Below are positions 58,771 to 64,000 of a DNA stretch of 64,000 nucleotides, in pieces. Numbering within the stretch: the first letter of the stretch is position 1; the number at the start of each line of letters is the position of its first letter. Both the position numbers and the translations under genes were made by a program. A model generated the notes under the pieces. That model worked only from the letters and a program-made list of their open reading frames with translations, did no database searches and had not been told where the DNA came from. This stretch comes from Catellatospora bangladeshensis (GTDB taxonomy: Bacteria; Actinomycetota; Actinomycetes; Mycobacteriales; Micromonosporaceae). The stretch is from contig NZ_BONF01000017.1 in NCBI RefSeq assembly GCF_016862575.1, positions 62,001-126,000 on the forward strand, written 5' to 3'.

Positions 58771-60339
58771 CTACCAGCCGTTGCCGATACGGACGAGCGA
58801 GGCGTAGCTGTAGTCGCGCCGGCTCTCCCCCGGGTGCAGGTAGAGGTCACCGGTGGCGTCCTTGCGGGTGATCAGGTCCTGGTGGCCGTCGCGGTCCCAG
58901 TCGCCCACCCCGAAGGGCGTGTAGCCGCTGTACCCGCTGCGCATCAGCACCCTGGCGGCGCTGCTGTAGCCGCGCCGGCTGTCGCCGGGATAGATGTACA
59001 CGTGGCCGCTGTCGTTGTCGCGCGCCAGGATGTCCTGGTGGCCGTCGCGGTCCCAGTCGGCCAGGTCGAACGAGGTGTAGCTGTTCCAGCCGTTGCCGAT
59101 ACGCACCGGCGTCGCGGTGCTGTAGCCGCGCCGGCTCTCGCCCGGATACAGCCACAGGTCTCCGGTGGTGTCGTTGCGTGCGATCAGGTCCTGGTGCCCG
59201 TCGCGGTCCCAGTCGGTCGCGCCGAACGCCGTGAAGCCCTGGTAGCCGTTGCCGATGCGCACCGGCGTGGCGTAGCTGCCCCCGCGGCGACTCTCGCCCG
59301 GGTGCAGCCACAGGTCACCGGTGGCGTCGTGACGGACGATGAGGTCCTGGTGGCCGTCGCGGTCCCAGTCGGCGCTGCCGAAGAAGCTGTAACCGTTGTA
59401 GCCGATGCCGATGCGCACCGGCGTGGCGTAGCTGTACCCGCGGCGGCTCTCGCCGGGGTAGAGCCACAGGTCGCCGCTGGGGGTGTGGCGGGCGATGAGG
59501 TCCTGGTGGCCGTCGCGGTCCCAGTCGGCCAGCCCGAACGGCGTGTACGGCACGGCCGTGAGCTGGCTGTTCAACCAGGTCCGGTTGGTCCCGGCACCGA
59601 TCTCGCTGTACGAAGATTCGCCGCCGCACACCCCGCCTTTGAACACGCCGACCTGCACCAGCGTGCTGTTGAGGTTCACGAGCAGCGGCCCACCGCTGTC
59701 GCCCGGGCACGGCCCCCGGTCCACCATGATCCGCTTGATCCCGAGGTTGTCGAGCCGCGATGGGGTGATGAACACGCCGACATACTTGAGCTGGGTTGCG
59801 AGCTGGCCGTTCACGTCGCGCCCCCAGCCGGTGGCGATACCCTGGTCGTACTGTGTGAAGGGGCCGCCCTGGTAGCCGTCCCACAGGTAGGCGTAGGCCG
59901 GGTCCGCGAGCCGGACCGGGGTGATGTTGGTGATCGGTGTCGCGAGCTCCAGCAGGGCCACGTCGTTGTGCCCGCCGGTGTAGTCGGGGTGACGCAGGAT
60001 CCGGGAGATCCGCCGCACCTGGCCGCCGCTGCCGGCGTAGATGTTGCCGACCCGGACGGTCATGTCCCCGACCGAGGTCGGCACGGAGCAGTGCACGGCG
60101 GTGAGCACCCAGCTGGGGTGGATGAGCGAACCGGTGCACAGGCCACCGGCCACGGTGTTGCGGATCTCGGCGACGTAGGCGAACTCGTTGGTGGTGACCA
60201 GGTAGCCACCGTCGATGGCTGCCGCCGGGGTCGGCGTCAGCGCCGGCAGGGCGAGCGCTGACAGCGCGGCGACGAGTGCCGCGGCCAGCCGCGTGGCCAG
60301 AGGCCGGCGGCGCGTGGTGGGCGGGTGGATGTGGTGCAT
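58771..60339 (-). CDS. secreted trypsin-like serine protease with five VCBS/FG-GAP-type repeats
   Basis: 522 residues from ATG 60339 (GGGAGGT upstream). A signal peptide (LAAALVAALSALALPALTPT) precedes an S1 chymotrypsin-fold domain with the complete triad: His83 in TAVHC, Asp126 in HNDVALL and Ser215 in CPGDSGGP. From about 264 five repeats of about 52 residues follow, each with DWDRDGHQDLI or -IL and an RRGYS-type strand, such as DLWLYPGESRRGYS. They probably bind calcium or carbohydrate and tether the enzyme. The repeats are nearly identical, suggesting recent expansion. It is secreted; the substrate is unknown. Confidence 0.93.
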   Translation of the reverse strand: MHHIHPPTTRRRPLATRLAAALVAALSALALPALTPTPAAAIDGGYLVTTNEFAYVAEIRNTVAGGLCTGSLIHPSWVLTAVHCSVPTSVGDMTVRVGNIYAGSGGQVRRISRILRHPDYTGGHNDVALLELATPITNITPVRLADPAYAYLWDGYQGGPFTQYDQGIATGWGRDVNGQLATQLKYVGVFITPSRLDNLGIKRIMVDRGPCPGDSGGPLLVNLNSTLVQVGVFKGGVCGGESSYSEIGAGTNRTWLNSQLTAVPYTPFGLADWDRDGHQDLIARHTPSGDLWLYPGESRRGYSYATPVRIGIGYNGYSFFGSADWDRDGHQDLIVRHDATGDLWLHPGESRRGGSYATPVRIGNGYQGFTAFGATDWDRDGHQDLIARNDTTGDLWLYPGESRRGYSTATPVRIGNGWNSYTSFDLADWDRDGHQDILARDNDSGHVYIYPGDSRRGYSSAARVLMRSGYSGYTPFGVGDWDRDGHQDLITRKDATGDLYLHPGESRRDYSYASLVRIGNGW

Positions 60340-60399
60340 CGGGTACCTCCCGGTTCGGCGGGCCGTCCGCCGTCACCTGATAAGGGAGGTGGCGTGGCC

Positions 60400-60703
60400 C
60401 CGAGATACCCGGCTGGTCACCGCGAAATGTCGCCATTCAGACAGTGCGCTCGGGGACGCTACGCGTCCAGTCGACAGCGCGACGGCGGCCAACCCGACGA
60501 GTTGACCTGCATATCCAGCGTCGGCCCAGACCTTGATCACGCCGGGAGAAGCAGGTGCGCATCGCCCACAGCAGCGCACGGGCGGCATCGCGGTCTTGCA
60601 CGGCGCTGGTGGTGACCAGATCGCCAACCGGAAGCGGCGCGGTTGCGCCAGCGGCAGACCACCGAACTTCGACCGCGCCGCATACAACTGTGCGCACCTG
60701 CAA
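60400..60703 (-). pseudogene. IS5-type transposase remnant, frameshifted
   Basis: On the minus strand, 60622-60545 reads DLVTTSAVQDRDAARALLWA and 60537-60496 in another frame reads IKVWADAGYAGQLV, the standard consecutive motifs of IS5-family DDE transposases. The frame change between them and the absence of the start and the C-terminal catalytic region show an inactive fragment. No terminal inverted repeats were identified. The rest of 60340-60951 holds no other gene. Confidence 0.7.
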
Positions 60704-60951
60704 GTGATCGAAGCCCGGCCAGGTGCTCCACGTCGCAACCCCGGCATCTCATGTCGAAGCGAGGTCGCCCAGGATCATGCGGCACCGCTTGCGCGGGTTG
60801 TCGGCGCATCGACGATCGCTCGGCCGTGATCAAGGATTTGCGGGCGCGCCACGACATCCAGCAGCTGACCCCGCTCACCCCCCGGTACGTGAGCGCGGGC
60901 CAGGGACGGACGGGATGCCGGCGGTGCCGGCGAGGACGCCGTGGCGGGACA

Positions 60952-61743
60952 CTATCGGACGGGCCGGTCGCGCAGCAGGTCGGCGGTCGCCGGATCGGCC
61001 GGGTAGAACGATTCGATGGCGAGCTCGGCCAGGGTGACGTCCATCGGCGTGCCGAAGGTCGCGATGATGCTGAAGAACCGTAGCTCCCGATCGCCGACGC
61101 GAAGGCGCAGCGGCACGAGGATCTCCCCCGGCCCGGGCAGCTCCACCGCCGGCTCCGGCTCCGGACACGGATATCCGGCCAGCTCCCGGTGCAGTGCGGT
61201 GAGCCCGGGGTCGGCGGTGATCTCGATCTGTCGCCGAAGTCGCGTCAGCAGGTGCGCCCGCCACTCACCGATGTTGACGATGTGCCTTGCCAGACCGTCG
61301 GGGTGCAGGGCGGTGCGCAGCACGTTGACAGGCGGCGTCAGCAGGTGCGGTGGGATCAGGTCGGTGAACAGCGACAGTGCGCTGTTGGCCTCGACCAGGT
61401 TCCAGGCCCGGTCGAAGACGATCGCGGGATGGGGTTCGTGGCCGTCGAGGACCTGGCGCAGGGCGGCCCGTACCGGTTCCAGCTGTGGCGCGTCGAACGC
61501 CGATTCCGCGTACACCGGCGCGTAGCCTGCCGCGAGCAGGAGCTTGTTGCGTTCCCGCAGCGGCACCTCCAGGTGGTCGGTGATGGTCAGGACCATGTCC
61601 CGGCTCGGCGTGGACCGTCCGGTCTCGACGAAGCTCAGGTGGCGGGTGGAGATCTCGGCGAGGCCGGCCAGTTCGAGCTGGCTGTAGCGGCGCCGCTCCC
61701 GCCACTGACGCAGCTGGACGCCGACCGGGTGGATGGTTGTCAC
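60952..61743 (-). CDS. XRE-family regulator with MmyB-like ligand-binding domain
   Basis: 263 residues from GTG 61743. The helix-turn-helix LRQWRERRRYSQLELAGLAE, ISTRHLSFVETGRSTPSRDM is typical XRE. The rest (VFDRAWNLVEANSALSLFTD, LHPDGLARHIVNIGEWRAHL, GDRELRFFSIIATFGTPMDV) is the MmyB-like PAS-type domain of actinobacterial regulators, thought to bind fatty acids. It is followed on the same strand by no gene and preceded by a small membrane protein gene (26-nt gap). Confidence 0.9.
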   Translation of the reverse strand: MTTIHPVGVQLRQWRERRRYSQLELAGLAEISTRHLSFVETGRSTPSRDMVLTITDHLEVPLRERNKLLLAAGYAPVYAESAFDAPQLEPVRAALRQVLDGHEPHPAIVFDRAWNLVEANSALSLFTDLIPPHLLTPPVNVLRTALHPDGLARHIVNIGEWRAHLLTRLRRQIEITADPGLTALHRELAGYPCPEPEPAVELPGPGEILVPLRLRVGDRELRFFSIIATFGTPMDVTLAELAIESFYPADPATADLLRDRPVR

Positions 61744-61769
61744 GCCGCCCACCCTAACGTCGACTGCGA

Positions 61770-62171
61770 TCACCGCCGGGTGCGCCGCAGGCCGACGTAC
61801 TGCAGCTCGGCCAGCAGCCCGACCCCGGCGGCCTGGGCGACGACGAACACGGTCCCTGCCGTCGTCAGCGGCATGGCGCCGGTCGCCAGCACGACCGCGC
61901 TGAGCAGCACCCAGTACACGTTGGTCACGATGACGGCGGTGACGGCCCAGGCGTCGAGACGGGTCGCGGCGAACCAGATGAACCCGGCCAGGGCCACCAG
62001 GAACAGGCCCACGGGAACCGCCACGGCGACGGGCAGGCCGAACAGGTCGGCGTACGTGGGAGCGGCGGCGACGAGCCCGGCTCCGGACACTAGCCCAGCG
62101 ATCGAGTCGATCCGCAGCACGGTGCGCAGCATTCGGGACGGGACAGGCGCGGTCAGTGCGTCGTATGTCAT
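61770..62171 (-). CDS. small integral membrane protein
   Basis: 133 residues from ATG 62171 (GTG 62180 is possible). Four membrane helices: IAGLVSGAGLVAAAPTYADL, AVAVPVGLFLVALAGFIWFA, AVIVTNVYWVLLSAVVLATG and TVFVVAQAAGVGLLAELQYV. The family is not recognised; the pattern is common beside actinobacterial regulators. It is probably cotranscribed with the XRE gene and divergent from the oxidoreductase gene, with a perfect operator-like repeat between them. Confidence 0.75.
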   Translation of the reverse strand: MTYDALTAPVPSRMLRTVLRIDSIAGLVSGAGLVAAAPTYADLFGLPVAVAVPVGLFLVALAGFIWFAATRLDAWAVTAVIVTNVYWVLLSAVVLATGAMPLTTAGTVFVVAQAAGVGLLAELQYVGLRRTRR

Positions 62172-62208
62172 GCCTGCCACGTTGCCCTGCCGGGTGCGCG
62201 CGGTCGAT

Positions 62209-62231
62209 TACCCGGCAGGTAATGCCGGGTA
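62209..62231. promoter_or_regulatory. perfect inverted repeat, candidate operator
   Basis: TACCCGGCA, 5-nt spacer GGTAA, then TGCCGGGTA. It lies in the 149-bp divergent space between the membrane protein gene (62171) and the oxidoreductase gene (62321). A further half-site TACCCGG occurs at 62245. It may be the site of the nearby XRE regulator. Confidence 0.6.
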
Positions 62232-62320
62232 GTGACCCATGCCATACCCGGGTCCTGTCAGCAATCGGCGAGCTGTCCCGCTCAACTCACGGGAGTCAAG
62301 CAAACCGACAGGAGCAGCAG

Positions 62321-63520
62321 ATGAGACACCGCATCGTCGTCCTCGGCGCCGGGTACGCCGGGGCCTACGTGGCCGGAACCCTGGCCCGCCGGCTGTCCCC
62401 GGCCGACGCCGAAATCACAGTGGTCAACGCGGAACCGGACTTCGTCCAGCGGCTGAGGCTGCACCAGCTCGCGGCCGGCCGCGACATCGAGGCCCCGAGG
62501 CTGGCCGACGTCTTCGACGGCACCGGGGTCCGGTTGCACGTGGCCCGTGTCACCGCCGTCGATCCCGACCGGCGGGTCGTCGCGGTGGCCGACGCCGACG
62601 GCGGCGGTGTGCTGGGCTACGACACCCTGCTGTACGCGCTGGGCAGCCACGCCGCCGGCCATGACGTGCCCGGCGTAGCCGAGCACGGCTACGACGTCGC
62701 AGCCCGGCCCTCGGCGCGGCGCCTGCGTGAGCGCCTGGACAGCCTGGACGGGCGCGGCGAGGGCGGCCGCGTGCTGATCGTCGGCGACGGGCTGACCGGC
62801 ATCGAGACCGCCACCGAGATCGCCGAAGCCCGGCCCGGCCTGTCCGTGACGCTGGTCGCCAGCAGCGAGCTGGGTGCCCGACTGTCCGCTGGAGCCCGGG
62901 GTCACCTGCGCCGGGCCTGCGAGCGGCTGGGCATCACCGTCGTCGAACACACTGTCGTCCAGGCCGTCGAGGCGACGGGTGTTCTATGCGCCGACGGTGC
63001 AGCTCTGGCGTCGGATGCGACGGTGTGGACGGCCGGCTTCGCGGTCGACTCCATCGCCGCCGCCGGCGGGCTGGAGGTCACCGGCAGCGGCCTGATCGTC
63101 GTCGATCGCACCATGCGCTCGGTGTCGCATCCGGACGTGTTCGCCGCCGGCGACAGCGCCTACGCCATCGGCGACAACGGGCTGCCGCTGCCGATGTCGT
63201 GCGCTTCGGCCGGTTACACCGGCCGTCAGGCCACCGAAGCGATTCTGGGGCGCCTGACCGGCCGCAAGGTCGCGAACACCGCGCTGAGCTACGTGGGCAA
63301 CCACATCAGCCTCGGGCGGCACGACGGGATCCTTCAGCCGGTCGACGCCCAGGCGCAGGCCGGTTCCAGGTACGTCGGTGGCCGCAAGGCAGCGCGGATC
63401 AAGGCGGCCATCGTGTGGATGTCGCTGTGGGCCGTCGGGCACCCGACCTTCGGCCTGCCCCAGCGCAGGCACCGCCTGGCCGCCGCGCACGACGCGTCCG
63501 CCGCCAGGGCGCTCGCGTAA
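62321..63520 (+). CDS. FAD-dependent NAD(P)H oxidoreductase (NDH-2-like)
   Basis: 399 residues from ATG 62321 (GGAGCAGCAG upstream). The N-terminus RIVVLGAGYAGAYVAGTLAR binds FAD; a second Rossmann motif GGRVLIVGDGLTGIETATEI binds NAD(P)H; HPDVFAAGDSAYA is the FAD-binding end motif. These place it in the pyridine nucleotide-disulfide/NDH-2 superfamily. The redox Cys pair of disulfide reductases is absent. It directly precedes an ECF41-like sigma gene (18-nt gap), the usual position of the oxidoreductase partners of that sigma group. Confidence 0.88.
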   Translation: MRHRIVVLGAGYAGAYVAGTLARRLSPADAEITVVNAEPDFVQRLRLHQLAAGRDIEAPRLADVFDGTGVRLHVARVTAVDPDRRVVAVADADGGGVLGYDTLLYALGSHAAGHDVPGVAEHGYDVAARPSARRLRERLDSLDGRGEGGRVLIVGDGLTGIETATEIAEARPGLSVTLVASSELGARLSAGARGHLRRACERLGITVVEHTVVQAVEATGVLCADGAALASDATVWTAGFAVDSIAAAGGLEVTGSGLIVVDRTMRSVSHPDVFAAGDSAYAIGDNGLPLPMSCASAGYTGRQATEAILGRLTGRKVANTALSYVGNHISLGRHDGILQPVDAQAQAGSRYVGGRKAARIKAAIVWMSLWAVGHPTFGLPQRRHRLAAAHDASAARALA

Positions 63521-63538
63521 CCGCCTAGGGTGGTCCGC

Positions 63539-64000
63539 GTGGACGACACCGTTGTCGACGGCTTCGACACCGGCCGGTTCGAGGCCAGCCGCACCCGGCT
63601 GGCCTCGCTGGCATACCGGCTGCTGGGGTCGGCCGCCGACGCCGAGGACGCTGTGCAGGACGCGTACCTGCGCTGGCAGGCCGCCGACCGTCGACACATC
63701 AACGTGCCCGAGGCGTGGCTGACCAGGGTCGTCACCAACCTGTGCCTGGACCGGCTGCGCTCGGCGCAGGACCGCCGCGAACGCGCCGTCGGCGCGTGGC
63801 TGCCCGAGCCGCTGCTGGCCGGCGACCCGATGCTCGGCCCGGCCGACACGTACGAGCAGCGCGAATCGGTGTCCCTGGCGGTGCTGACCGTGATGGAACG
63901 CCTGTCACCGCACGAGCGGGCCGTGTACCTGCTGCGCGAGGCGTTCTCCTACAGCCACGCCGAGATCGCCGGGATCCTCGACATCACCGAGTCCGCGAGC
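63539..64000 (+). CDS. ECF41/SigJ-like RNA polymerase sigma factor, N-terminal part
   Basis: 154 codons from GTG 63539 to the right edge (GTG 63530 is possible). Region 2: LASLAYRLLGSAADAEDAVQ, DAYLRWQAADRR, PEAWLTRVVTNLCLDRLRSA; the WLPEPLL segment between regions is the ECF41 hallmark; region 4 begins ERLSPHERAVYLLREAFSYS, HAEIAGILDIT. The SnoaL-like C-terminal regulatory domain of this group would lie beyond the window. It is translated with or just after the oxidoreductase gene. Confidence 0.9.
   Translation, partial: MDDTVVDGFDTGRFEASRTRLASLAYRLLGSAADAEDAVQDAYLRWQAADRRHINVPEAWLTRVVTNLCLDRLRSAQDRRERAVGAWLPEPLLAGDPMLGPADTYEQRESVSLAVLTVMERLSPHERAVYLLREAFSYSHAEIAGILDITESAS

Noticed and set aside
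58771-59560. Regular repeats resembling a CRISPR array
   Set aside because: The repeat period is about 156 nt, in frame and coding for VCBS-type blades; there are no short repeats with unique spacers.

Overview
The window is very GC-rich DNA with strongly GC-biased third codon positions, many GTG/TTG starts, SARP and ECF-type regulators, serine/threonine kinases and secreted repeat proteins. This points to an actinomycete, most likely Micromonosporaceae (inference from gene content and style only). No rRNA, tRNA, CRISPR array or intact transposon was seen. About 50 genes are supported; both edges cut genes (an FG-GAP repeat protein on the left, an ECF sigma factor on the right).

Region 0.8-8.0 kb is a compact class I lanthipeptide-type locus: a 139-residue candidate precursor ending in a Thr/Ser/Cys-rich tail, a LanC cyclase, a full-length LanB dehydratase (LanC stop and LanB start overlap), a SAM methyltransferase, and a convergent GT4 glycosyltransferase carrying an extra winged-helix-like C-terminal domain. 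No dedicated protease or exporter lies beside it. Region 8.6-10.6 kb is a heat-shock/proteostasis group (J-domain protein, MerR regulator, Hsp20).

Region 10.7-28 kb is rich in regulation. It has a SARP-CGNR fusion divergent from a small secreted protein, an HxlR/NmrA redox pair, a one-polypeptide sigma/anti-sigma-like transmembrane protein whose ectodomain is homologous to the C-terminus of the neighbouring secreted metalloprotease, and an operon encoding a histidine/asparagine repeat peptide, a membrane protein and a TPR protein beside a large SARP-ATPase regulator. The repeat-peptide gene and the small secreted protein gene share an identical 22-bp promoter element, each exactly 41 nt from the start codon and each preceded by direct repeats of 11-bp period as expected for SARP sites.

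Region 28-46 kb holds a Ser/Thr kinase with a PQQ-like sensor, a coupled metallophosphatase/MFS/beta-propeller operon, GH65 and GH13 glycosidases, small detoxification-type genes, and a TetR unit with paired operators divergent from an MddA-like methyltransferase followed by an alpha/beta-hydrolase-glycosyltransferase fusion. Region 46-58 kb carries a pentapeptide-repeat ion-channel-like protein, a four-gene overlapping glycosyltransferase operon, a kinase with a CBM2-like ectodomain, and a polysaccharide deacetylase-GT2 fusion. Region 58-64 kb has a secreted trypsin-like protease with five VCBS-type repeats, an IS5-type transposase remnant, an XRE regulator, a membrane protein, and an FAD oxidoreductase paired with an ECF41-like sigma factor. 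Several gene fragments (acyltransferase-3, acyl-CoA dehydrogenase, anti-sigma ATPase, transposase) show ongoing decay in the intergenic spaces.
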